8,036 nucleotides of DNA, taken from the NCBI GenBank assembly GCA_015523665.1, contig WAJX01000002.1:1-8036 (forward strand), read 5' to 3'. The position numbers and the translations under genes are program-made. Shown here piece after piece: positions 1 through 8,036 of the stretch. Each line of letters opens with the position of its first letter. Position 1 is the stretch's first letter. The notes under the pieces were generated by a model. It was not told where the DNA came from. It ran no database searches and worked only from the letters and a program-made list of their open reading frames with translations. The DNA comes from Ferroglobus sp. Lineage in GTDB: Archaea; Halobacteriota; Archaeoglobi; Archaeoglobales; Archaeoglobaceae.

Positions 1-854
1 AACTCATCTGCATATATCTTTTTACGAGGAACTCCCCTACTAGACCATTCTATCAATCCTTTCCTGTCTAATTCTTCTAATACATCTGGGGGATATCTCC
101 AATGTCTTCCTTTTGGTGGTAACATCCCTCTCCATGGTTGTCCAGTAACACCATTTTTAGTTTCTCCTGGAGCATGAAGAGGTGTGGTAGTATATCTTCT
201 TCCATCTTTGTCAATTTTTGGAAACAATCGACGGATGTCTTCTTCAGTGAAAGGTTCTCTTGGGTCATTCCAGATATATTTGTCAGATTTGGAGTAAAAC
301 AAGATCATATCCTTTATATTCCCGTATGCTTTCCGAGGGAAATTCTTTGGATTGCATTTGATTCTTGTAATGTCATTGATAAAGTGTTCTTCACCAAATA
401 TTTCATCCATTATTACTTTCACATAGTGTCCCACTTTACAATCAATATGTACATAGATTGAGCCATCATCTGCAAGAAGTTCTCTCATCAAAATTAATCG
501 TTCTCTTAAAAACTCAAAATACTTAGCACCACGTAATCTATCTACATAAGCAGTTTCGTCTTCTTCACTTGCACTTATAGTCGCAGTTCTGGACTTTCCC
601 AGTTTAAATTCATGATTTGTTGAGAAGGGAGGATCGATGTAGATCAATTTAACCTTTCCTTTTATGTCGAGACTTGTCATTAATGCTTTTAGTACAGGTA
701 AACAGTCTCCAAAAATTAGCATATTACTCCATTTGTCTTCTAGTGTTCGGATTTTTCCAAATTCTTTTATCTTTTCCAGATTAGCAACTGGGGTTTTCTC
801 TATAATTTCTCTCTCAGATTTTTTACCAGGGTATACTAGCTCATATTCGCTCAT
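1..854 (-). CDS. DNA adenine methyltransferase, type III Mod-like, partial (C-terminus off window)
   Basis: This reading frame is open from an ATG at 854 to the window edge, giving 284 codons with no stop; the C-terminus is missing. Residues 47-52 (IFGDCL) and 71-77 (IYIDPPF, with DPPF at 74-77) are the substrate-loop/motif IV region of amino-methyltransferases. Residues 115-137 (FLRERLILMRELLADDGSIYVHID) follow in the order usual for type III Mod-like and other beta-class N6-adenine enzymes. The family transfers methyl groups from S-adenosylmethionine to DNA, usually to protect it from a partner nuclease, which would lie beyond the left edge. The start is supported by AAAGGTGA eight bases upstream, which overlaps the stop of the AbrB-like gene, so translation is probably coupled. 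Seven of about 20 arginines use CGN codons (R36, R108, R119, R174, R208, R209, R277), unlike the AGA/AGG-only heat-shock genes, which suggests horizontal acquisition. The family is clear; the target site and RM type are not. Confidence 0.88.
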   Translation of the reverse strand, partial: MSEYELVYPGKKSEREIIEKTPVANLEKIKEFGKIRTLEDKWSNMLIFGDCLPVLKALMTSLDIKGKVKLIYIDPPFSTNHEFKLGKSRTATISASEEDETAYVDRLRGAKYFEFLRERLILMRELLADDGSIYVHIDCKVGHYVKVIMDEIFGEEHFINDITRIKCNPKNFPRKAYGNIKDMILFYSKSDKYIWNDPREPFTEEDIRRLFPKIDKDGRRYTTTPLHAPGETKNGVTGQPWRGMLPPKGRHWRYPPDVLEELDRKGLIEWSSRGVPRKKIYADE

Positions 855-862
855 ATTTTGTT

Positions 863-870
863 TCACCTTT
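863..870 (-). promoter_or_regulatory. Ribosome binding site of the methyltransferase, overlapping the AbrB-like stop codon
   Basis: The minus strand reads AAAGGTGA, ending eight bases before the methyltransferase ATG. Its TGA is the stop codon of the upstream AbrB-like gene, so termination of one gene and initiation of the next share the same bases. Confidence 0.7.
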
Positions 871-1039
871 CTTTTAAAGGCTTTACAACAATTATCAGCT
901 CTCCACCTTCGGCTCTAATCTCCCAGTTAAGCTTATCTCCTTCTGAAAGATTAAATTGTTTAACAATTCCCATAGGAATAGTAGTTCTTAAAGACTTGCT
1001 TTTTGTTGTAGCTTTACTGAGTACTGTGATCTCACCCAT
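863..1039 (-). CDS. AbrB/MazE/SpoVT-family small DNA-binding protein
   Basis: This 58-residue protein has the swapped-hairpin AbrB pattern: a strand, then SLRTTIPMGIVKQFNLSEGDKL, then a beta-rich tail ending VVKPLKER. Such proteins bind DNA as dimers and act as autorepressors or as antitoxins; no toxin gene is seen here. I chose the ATG at 1039 over an in-frame GTG at 1048 because AAGGTGG lies five bases upstream of the ATG. The gene is first in a minus-strand pair with the methyltransferase, and its TGA forms part of that gene's ribosome binding site. A TATA-like box lies at 1072-1081. The upstream region carries several TAGGTA/GGTAAAAT repeats that could be its own operators. The likely role, by inference, is control of restriction-modification expression and perhaps of the divergent transposase promoter. 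Confidence 0.85.
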   Translation of the reverse strand: MGEITVLSKATTKSKSLRTTIPMGIVKQFNLSEGDKLNWEIRAEGGELIIVVKPLKER

Positions 1040-1071
1040 TTTTCCCACCTTTTATAATTATAGGTAAAATC

Positions 1072-1089
1072 ATTTATAAAGTTTTTGAT
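1072..1089 (-). promoter_or_regulatory. Predicted promoter (BRE/TATA) of the AbrB-methyltransferase operon
   Basis: The minus strand reads TCAAAAA then CTTTATAAAT (TATA box at 1072-1081). About 25 bases downstream puts the start of transcription near 1050, just before the AAGGTGG ribosome binding site, giving a short leader. A GGTAAAATC element on each side (1063-1071 and 1094-1102, inverted) brackets this box, which fits repression by a DNA-binding protein. Confidence 0.5.
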
Positions 1090-1100
1090 CTAAGATTTTA

Positions 1101-1116
1101 CCGAAAAATTTAAATA
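1101..1116 (+). promoter_or_regulatory. Predicted promoter (BRE/TATA) of the transposase gene
   Basis: CCGAAAAA at 1101-1108 resembles an archaeal BRE and is followed by TTTAAATA at 1109-1116. Transcription would begin near 1136-1140, inside the palindrome at 1129-1144. Confidence 0.5.
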
Positions 1117-1167
1117 TGTAAATGCCTATACCTATTAATAGGTAAAATATTAGGTAAGGTGAGAAGT

Positions 1168-2257
1168 ATGGATGTTGTGCCCATGTTAGAAAAACCAAAG
1201 GATGAAAGAGCGATAAGGGGCTATGCTATACTTGCAAAAGGAGATGAGCCTAAGCAATTGAAAGAGAATGTCTTTAGAATACCTTCACAGAATTTCAAAA
1301 AGTACTATTATGTTACAAACAGAAATGGAGAGTGGCATTGCACTTGTCCAGATCACAAATACAGGAAAGTTGCATGTAAGCACATCTATGCTGTAAGGTT
1401 TTGGATAGCTTTAAAGCAGAAGTTAGAAAAGCAAGAGATAGAGGAAACAGAACCTATAGTTTGTAAGTTCTGTGGCTCACCAGATGCGATCAAGTATGGT
1501 AAGAATGGAAAAAAGCAAGTTTACAAGTGCAAGAACTGCAATAGGAAATTTGTAAACAATGGAGATTTCTTAAAGCTAAAATATGATCCAAGGATAATTA
1601 CCTTAACCCTTGACCTCTACTTTAAAGGAGTTAGCTTGAGAAAAATATCAGATCATCTAAAGCGGTTCTATAACTTAAGAGTACATTACACAACGATTTA
1701 CAGATGGATTGAGAAGTACATACAAATCCTGGATGAGTATGTGAACACTTTAAAGCCAGAGCTGAGTGATAGCTGGCATGCAGATGAGATGATGATTAAG
1801 GTTGATGGAGATTGGAGATGGCTGTGGAACGTTATGGACGAAGGAACAAGGTTTCAACTTGCAAGCGTGATTTCGAGAGAAAGGAAAAATTGAGGATGCA
1901 AGGAGAGCCTTTAGGATGGCTAAGCAAATTGGAAAGAAAAAGCCAAAGTTTGTGATAACAGATGGTTTGGGAGTTTATCACGAGGCATTCAATAAGGAAT
2001 TCTGGGATCATCATAGAAGTTGCAAGCATATATGCAATGTCAGATGGAGAGGGCAGTTAAACAATAATTTAGTCGAGAGACTACATGGAACTGTAAGGGA
2101 TAGGGAGAAGGTGATGAGAGGACTGAAAATTGAAGATACCCCAATAATAAGCGGGCACATGATCTACTACAATTTCATTAGACCTCACATGAGCTTAGAT
2201 GGCAAGACTCCAGCAGAGGAGGCAAAAATAGATTTGAACTTAGGCAACAACAAATAG
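1168..2257 (+). pseudogene. IS6/IS240-type DDE transposase with SWIM zinc finger, broken by a single-base frameshift
   Basis: The gene is read in two frames: 1168-1893 (241 residues, stop TGA) and a +1 frame that picks up at about 1889 and ends at 2257. Removing one A from the A5 run at 1885-1889 restores RKIEDARRAF and a 362-residue protein. In that numbering there is a SWIM finger (C58, C60, C70, H72), a zinc ribbon (C99, C102, C121, C124), a helix-turn-helix around 155-185, and a DDE core with D206 (WHADE), D265 (VITDG) and E303 (NNLVERLHG). All catalytic residues survive, so the break is recent, a sequencing error, or recoded by slippage. The ATG at 1168 is preferred to GTG 1159 because GGTGA lies five bases upstream. 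The family cuts and joins DNA to move an insertion sequence. I see no clear terminal inverted repeats, so the element's ends are unknown. Confidence 0.85.
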
Positions 2258-2304
2258 TTAGACTTGCTCAGGAAAAGCTTAGAGTTCCATAAAAATCACC
2301 ATAA

Positions 2305-2310
2305 TTTTTT
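2305..2310 (+). terminator. Possible oligo-T terminator after the transposase
   Basis: A run of six T lies 48 bases after the transposase stop. Archaeal polymerases often stop at such runs without a hairpin. It would shield the heat-shock promoter from read-through. Evidence is only the T-run. Confidence 0.3.
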
Positions 2311-2311
2311 A

Positions 2312-2357
2312 CAACCCTGAATGCAACACTTTACTTGCAACACCCAAAAACGCAACA
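2312..2357 (+). repeat. GCAACA short direct repeats downstream of the transposase
   Basis: GCAACA occurs at 2323-2328, 2337-2342 and 2352-2357, spaced 14 and 15 bases, with a weaker ACAACC at 2311-2316. The spacing and position after the transposase suggest transposase-binding repeats of an IS right end, or remains of one. No matching copy is seen at the left side. Confidence 0.45.
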
Positions 2358-2368
2358 GAACCGTTGAT

Positions 2369-2381
2369 CGAAACTTTTATA
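2369..2381 (+). promoter_or_regulatory. BRE/TATA promoter of the heat-shock operon
   Basis: CGAAA at 2369-2373 followed by CTTTTATA at 2374-2381 is a strong archaeal BRE/TATA arrangement. Transcription is expected about 25 bases downstream, near 2402-2405, at the centre of the palindrome at 2391-2411, leaving a leader of under 30 bases with a weak AGGGAT ribosome binding site at 2421-2426. Confidence 0.75.
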
Positions 2382-2390
2382 TACTAAATA

Positions 2391-2411
2391 TTACTAACTA
2401 TTAGTTAGTAA
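2391..2411. promoter_or_regulatory. HSR1-type heat-shock operator, perfect 21-bp palindrome
   Basis: TTACTAACTA (2391-2400), a central T, and TAGTTAGTAA (2402-2411) form a perfect palindrome. It contains CTAAC (2394-2398), five bases, then GTTAG (2404-2408), which is exactly the CTAAC-N5-GTTAG motif reported for the A. fulgidus heat-shock regulator HSR1. It lies 10 bases after the TATA box and covers the predicted start, so a bound dimer would block polymerase. The palindrome is seen directly; the binding protein is inferred from the next gene and the known family. Confidence 0.85.
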
Positions 2412-2430
2412 CAAAAATACAGGGATAGTT

Positions 2431-5333
<2,903 letters not shown>

Positions 5334-5342
5334 TGATAGATT

Positions 5343-5864
5343 ATGTGGAGGAGGAGAAGAAGAGAAAGAGATGATTGGTTTGATGAATTCTTTGGTAGAG
5401 AATTTGAGATGTTTGATGAGATTATAGAAAGAATGATGAGAGATTTTGATGAGTTATTCAGAAGAGCAACGAGTGGAGAATTTAAACCAATTATAAGAGG
5501 GTTTAGCGTGAGGATAGGCCCTGATGGAAAGCCGGAGATAAGAGAATTTGGAACTAAGCCACCGATAAGAGAGGATATAGAAGAGAGGAAACCACTCATA
5601 GATGTGATAGAAACTGATGATGAGATACAGGTTATAGCAGAAATGCCTGGAGTTAACAAAGAAGATATAGAGCTTAATGCAAGTGAGACGAGCTTAGAAA
5701 TAAAAGCAGAAGGAGAGAGTAGAAAGTATTATGAAGTAGTATCTCTTCCAGCAGAAGTGATTCCAGATTCAGCAAGAGCCAGATATAATAACGGAGTTCT
5801 AGAAGTTTTGCTTAAAAAGAAATATCCGAAAAAAGAGGAGAAAAAGAGAATTAAAATAGACTAG
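5343..5864 (+). CDS. hsp20: Small heat-shock protein, Hsp20 / alpha-crystallin family
   Basis: This 173-residue protein has a long arginine-, aspartate- and phenylalanine/methionine-rich N-terminal arm (1-83, beginning MWRRRRRERDDW), an alpha-crystallin domain (about 84-160) with the family GVL signature at 151-153 (NNGVLEVLLKKK), and a lysine-rich tail carrying an IxI motif (I170-K-I172) that links dimers into larger oligomers. It should act as an ATP-independent cytoplasmic holdase, binding unfolding proteins in heat stress and passing them on, perhaps to the CDC48 encoded just upstream. The start is fixed by AAGGAGGTGAT at 5327-5337. It is the last gene of the heat-shock operon, matching AF1296 in context, and its final 14 bases overlap the convergent SpoIIM-family gene. 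Confidence 0.95.
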   Translation: MWRRRRRERDDWFDEFFGREFEMFDEIIERMMRDFDELFRRATSGEFKPIIRGFSVRIGPDGKPEIREFGTKPPIREDIEERKPLIDVIETDDEIQVIAEMPGVNKEDIELNASETSLEIKAEGESRKYYEVVSLPAEVIPDSARARYNNGVLEVLLKKKYPKKEEKKRIKID

Positions 5865-6390
5865 CAATTATAGGAGTTATAAACGTTTCAATTAAAGCAG
5901 CTATCAATAGCATTGGAAGTATGGCTTTGAGGTATGTGGTTAAAAATTTCCTCAAACTTTTTTTAATTTCAACTTCCTCACCACTTATTTTTTTAATTAC
6001 AAGTATCCCAAGCTCTATTCCGTATGAGGCAGACAGTATAACAGCTGGAATCTCTATTATCCCGTGTGGTAATATCAATGCTAATATCTTATAGAACCCA
6101 ATCTCGGAAAGCTTGAGTGTGATCAACATACCAATTAAAAATCCGTTTATGTATAAAAATAATATTGGGAAAATACCAAAGAGCAACCCAGTGATTATGG
6201 CGATGAAAGCTTTTAAAGCATTGTTTATGAAAATGAATAAAAAGAGTTCCAAAGTTGAAACTTCGAGATTAAACTGACTGAAAAACTGATCTAGAATTTT
6301 ATTGGCTAAGTCTTTTTCTTCTATAGCAAAATAATGTCCAGCAAGGATTGAGAGTGTGAAGATAGCTATTGATATTACTAAATATTTCAT
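5851..6390 (-). CDS. SpoIIM (DUF95) family integral membrane protein
   Basis: This 179-residue hydrophobic protein has membrane segments near residues 3-22, 53-90 (probably two, including FGIFPILFLYINGFLIGML), 99-132 and 150-176. The NN pair at 56-57 and the LPHGIIEIPA stretch at 108-117 (H109, E113) are typical of the SpoIIM/DUF95 family. Archaeal members do not sporulate and have no known role; fission- or envelope-related functions are only guesses. I chose the ATG at 6390, one base after the stop of the upstream DUF63 gene and six bases after a GGTG site. A TTG at 6402 would add four residues and overlap DUF63. The two genes are almost certainly one operon. The 3' end overlaps hsp20 by 14 bases. 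Confidence 0.85.
   Translation of the reverse strand: MKYLVISIAIFTLSILAGHYFAIEEKDLANKILDQFFSQFNLEVSTLELFLFIFINNALKAFIAIITGLLFGIFPILFLYINGFLIGMLITLKLSEIGFYKILALILPHGIIEIPAVILSASYGIELGILVIKKISGEEVEIKKSLRKFLTTYLKAILPMLLIAALIETFITPIIASLF
5958..5994 (+). terminator. Possible oligo-T termination zone for the heat-shock operon, inside the antisense gene
   Basis: Two runs of seven T lie at 5958-5964 and 5988-5994 on the plus strand, about 95-130 bases after the hsp20 stop. With no gap between hsp20 and the convergent gene, the heat-shock transcript must stop within that gene, and these runs are the best candidates. In the other direction T-rich stretches on the minus strand at 5816-5850 could stop the SpoIIM transcript. 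Confidence 0.3.
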
Positions 6391-6391
6391 A

Positions 6392-7165
6392 TCAAACACC
6401 AAAACTCATTCTTAAAGCATCTCTTATTCCCGGAGCAAATCCCAAAACCATTATCACAAATTTTATGAAGTTTGCTAATTGTATGTTTTCCTCCAAATCT
6501 AAGTAATAGAGTAAAATTCCAAAGACTATCGCTTTGAGAGGAATCATAATCCAAGCTCCAAATGAGTTGACTAAAAACCTAGGTAATACATGTAGCTCCC
6601 AATATCCCAAAAACTGAATTCCAAGGAAAGTTGCTGAACCATCAAACATTTGAGAGAAAAAAGCTAATTTACTTTCGGATGTGGCGTTCTGTATTTTAGT
6701 GTATGCGAATAAAAAGATTAAAGATATAGTTATTGCGATTGGAAAAACCCACCAATTTTCTATAGTTAGAGAGTTAAAGAGTATTATAATTGGAATTATT
6801 GCAAGAACAATTCCGATGTAAGCGTATATTCTGAGGTTTCCAAGTTTTATAGAGAGGATTAGAGATGGGAATGTTATAAAGAATACGAGTATATAAATTA
6901 GAGGTGACATAAAGATGTAAGATATAGGTGGTTTAAGAAAACCAGCATCTTCAATAACTCTTATTGAAGAGCCAAAGATTATATAGGGAAGTGTGTAAAG
7001 CATAAACTTTAAATCAAAGTTTATCCTTCTTTTTAGATAGTTATATATGAGATAAGCTGAAACAACGAGAAGAATAGCCCATGTTATTGTATTGACAATA
7101 TTATAACCCTGTTTGTAAACTATTGAATCTATATAATATTTCTTTATGAACTCGTAGAGATTCAT
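6392..7165 (-). CDS. DUF63 family archaeal membrane protein
   Basis: This 257-residue protein has about seven hydrophobic segments (near residues 24-44, 53-69, 83-105, 112-131, 138-156, 203-222 and 233-246). The conserved pieces I recognise as DUF63 are SSIRVIEDAGFLKPP (66-80), the FDGSATFLGIQFLGYWELH run (174-192) and the loop after it, rich in buried polar residues (R70, E72, D73, D175, E190, H192). The family is archaeal, widespread and of unknown function; the conserved acidic and histidine residues suggest an enzymatic or metal-binding role in the membrane, which is inference. The ATG at 7165 is preceded by GGTG at 7176-7179. Its TGA sits one base before the next gene's ATG, making an operon with the SpoIIM-family gene. 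Confidence 0.88.
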   Translation of the reverse strand: MNLYEFIKKYYIDSIVYKQGYNIVNTITWAILLVVSAYLIYNYLKRRINFDLKFMLYTLPYIIFGSSIRVIEDAGFLKPPISYIFMSPLIYILVFFITFPSLILSIKLGNLRIYAYIGIVLAIIPIIILFNSLTIENWWVFPIAITISLIFLFAYTKIQNATSESKLAFFSQMFDGSATFLGIQFLGYWELHVLPRFLVNSFGAWIMIPLKAIVFGILLYYLDLEENIQLANFIKFVIMVLGFAPGIRDALRMSFGV

Positions 7166-7180
7166 GCGTAAAAAACACCA

Positions 7181-7228
7181 AATAATTATAAAAATCCTAT
7201 CCCACTTTTTTAATAATCTTTAAATCTT
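7181..7228 (-). promoter_or_regulatory. Candidate promoter of the DUF63-SpoIIM operon
   Basis: On the minus strand there are two TATA-like stretches: GATTTAAAG (7214-7222) and ATTTTTATAATTATT (7181-7195). The upstream one would give a leader of about 25 bases containing the GGTG site; the nearer one would give a nearly leaderless transcript. The region is so AT-rich that I cannot choose. Confidence 0.35.
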
Positions 7229-7243
7229 AAATTTAATTTATTA

Positions 7244-7266
7244 TTAATTATAATTTAATTATAATT
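7244..7266. repeat. Two 11-bp-spaced copies of TTAATTATAATT between divergent promoters
   Basis: TTAATTATAATT occurs at 7244-7255 and 7255-7266, a step of 11 bases or about one helical turn. It lies in the AT-rich gap between DUF63 and aIF1. It may be a protein-binding element or simple AT-rich drift. Confidence 0.35.
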
Positions 7267-7292
7267 TTTACAGTGATCTCTTTAATGATCGA

Positions 7293-7310
7293 CCGAAAAG
7301 TTAAAATTTA
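7293..7310 (+). promoter_or_regulatory. BRE/TATA promoter of the aIF1 gene
   Basis: CCGAAAAG at 7293-7300 followed by TTAAAATTTA at 7301-7310 is a good archaeal BRE/TATA pair. Transcription would start near 7328-7332, leaving a leader of about 25 bases that holds the GGGGGT ribosome binding site at 7339-7344. Confidence 0.6.
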
Positions 7311-7355
7311 TTATGCGTAAAAATTTACAAAAATAAAAGGGGGTAATAGCAGAAA

Positions 7356-7664
7356 ATGGGAATAGATATCTGTAGTGTCTGTGGACTGCCAAAAGATCTT
7401 TGTGTGTGTGAAGAAGTTGCAAAAGAGCAGCAACAAATACTTATTAAAGTTACAAAAAGAAGATACGGTAAAGAGGTTACTGTTATTGAGGGTATTGATG
7501 AGAATGAGATAAACGTAAATGAACTTTCTAAGTTTCTTAAATCAAAACTCGCATGTGGTGGTACTGTAAAAAATGGAGTAATAGAGTTACAAGGAAATCA
7601 CGTTCAAAAAGTCAAGGATCTTCTCATAAAAAAAGGCTTTAACCCAGACAGAATTAAGGTTTAG
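7356..7664 (+). CDS. Translation initiation factor aIF1 (SUI1/eIF1 family)
   Basis: This 102-residue protein has a small zinc-binding head (C6, C9, C16, C18 in [14 protein letters not shown]) and a SUI1 domain (about 28-102) with [17 protein letters not shown], the [18 protein letters not shown] core (66-83) and the KDLLIKKGF helix (87-95). aIF1 binds the small ribosomal subunit and controls start-codon selection by rejecting wrong codon-anticodon pairs. Length and head motif are typical of archaeal members. The ATG at 7356 is preceded by a GGGGGT site 11 bases upstream, and an in-frame TAG at 7347-7349 rules out a longer form. It is a single gene with its own promoter, divergent from the DUF63 operon. 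Confidence 0.95.
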   Translation: MGIDICSVCGLPKDLCVCEEVAKEQQQILIKVTKRRYGKEVTVIEGIDENEINVNELSKFLKSKLACGGTVKNGVIELQGNHVQKVKDLLIKKGFNPDRIKV

Positions 7665-8036
7665 GAAGAAGATTTGAGAGAAGAGAGGATTGAAATTAAA
7701 ACTTTAACTTTTAAAATTTTGTATCCAAAAATTTGTAGTTATGATTATATATCATGTTGATTATTTAAATAAAACTAATCAAAAGTAGTTATAATTGTAA
7801 AAATTATAGTTGTAAAAAATACGAATTACTATCAATGCTAAACTTACTTATTTAGAAAATCTATTAGAAAATTATTTTTATTAGTTAAATAAAGTATGAA
7901 GACGCTTAGATAGAAGGTCGTGTATATTATATTAATATTATTATTTTATTATTATTTATTATATAAATTTTATTATTTATTATTTAAGTTGTGAGTTTGT
8001 TAAATTATTTAATAACCCATATCCAATATATTATAT
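7665..8036. other. Gene-free AT-rich region with A/T-only stretch
   Basis: No convincing gene is seen here; the longest ATG frame on the plus strand is about 15 codons with no ribosome binding site. T-rich pieces near 7700-7717 may end the aIF1 transcript. TATAATTGTAAAAA (7790-7803) and TATAGTTGTAAAAA (7805-7818) form a near-perfect 15-base tandem repeat. From 7923 to 7987 there are 65 bases of only A and T, mostly ATT/TTA steps. A small GC-richer patch at 7899-7924 shows no stem I can support. Confidence 0.6.

Larger units (their letters stand above)
1060..1159. repeat. Cluster of TAGGTA / GGTAAAAT repeats with a 16-bp palindrome; candidate operators
   Basis: ATAGGTAAAAT occurs at 1060-1070 and again, identically, at 1138-1148. 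GATTTTACC at 1094-1102 is the exact inverse of GGTAAAATC at 1063-1071. TACCTATTAATAGGTA at 1129-1144 is a perfect palindrome, and TAGGTAAGG follows at 1151-1159. The cluster lies between the divergent AbrB-like and transposase genes and overlaps both predicted promoters or start sites. Binding by the AbrB-like protein is inference. The repeats are not found at the right side of the transposase, so they do not look like IS ends. Confidence 0.6.

Noticed and set aside
138..461. Plus-strand open frame of 107 codons
   Set aside because: It lies opposite the methyltransferase, whose minus-strand frame contains clear family motifs; this frame has no recognisable domain and no good ribosome binding site.
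863..1039. Toxin-antitoxin module based on the AbrB/MazE-like protein
   Set aside because: No toxin-sized gene with a known toxin fold follows; the downstream gene is a DNA methyltransferase.
1049..2370. Terminal inverted repeats of a complete insertion sequence
   Set aside because: I compared the left gap (1049-1158) with the reverse complement of 2258-2370 and found no match longer than about seven bases, so the element's limits cannot be given.
7899..7924. Small structured RNA in a GC-richer patch
   Set aside because: No stable stem and no C/D or H/ACA box elements could be found by eye.
7923..7987. Replication origin
   Set aside because: AT richness alone is not enough; no orc1/cdc6 gene or repeated origin-recognition boxes are visible.

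Overview
The window looks like chromosomal DNA of an AT-rich hyperthermophilic archaeon. Signs of this are BRE/TATA promoters, Shine-Dalgarno sites of the GGAGGTGAT type, arginine written almost only as AGA/AGG and isoleucine mostly as ATA in the core genes, and archaeal genes (two-domain CDC48, aIF1/SUI1, DUF63). The gene order HSR1-type regulator, cdc48, hsp20, with a CTAAC-N5-GTTAG palindrome at the promoter, is the heat-shock operon described in Archaeoglobus fulgidus (AF1298-AF1297-AF1296). I therefore place the window in or near Archaeoglobales, in a lineage with lower GC than the well-known isolates; the exact genus is inference.

Left part (1-2370), accessory. On the minus strand a 58-residue AbrB/MazE-type DNA-binding protein is followed, 8 bases on, by the first 284 codons of a DPPF-type DNA adenine methyltransferase that runs off the left edge, so this is probably the start of a restriction-modification operon. 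A DDE transposase of IS6/IS240 type, with an added SWIM zinc finger, diverges from it on the plus strand. It is broken by a single-base frameshift in an A-run. The intergenic region between them carries a cluster of TAGGTA/GGTAAAAT repeats, including a perfect 16-bp palindrome, and these are candidate operators for the AbrB-like protein.

Centre (2371-5864), the heat-shock operon on the plus strand: regulator, then CDC48 AAA+ unfoldase (C-terminal HbYX-type tail, likely proteasome partner), then Hsp20. A perfect 21-bp palindrome covers the predicted transcription start and should allow autorepression. The operon joins transcriptional control, protein unfolding/degradation and holdase chaperoning.

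Right part (5851-7664). Two membrane-protein genes on the minus strand, DUF63 then SpoIIM/DUF95 family, abut with a 1-base gap and converge on hsp20 with a 14-base overlap. An AT-rich divergent promoter region separates them from aIF1 (SUI1 family) on the plus strand. The last 372 bases have no convincing gene and include 65 bases of pure A/T.

I found no tRNA, rRNA, CRISPR array or clear IS terminal inverted repeats. The most useful signals for follow-up are the two operator systems and the frameshifted SWIM-DDE transposase.
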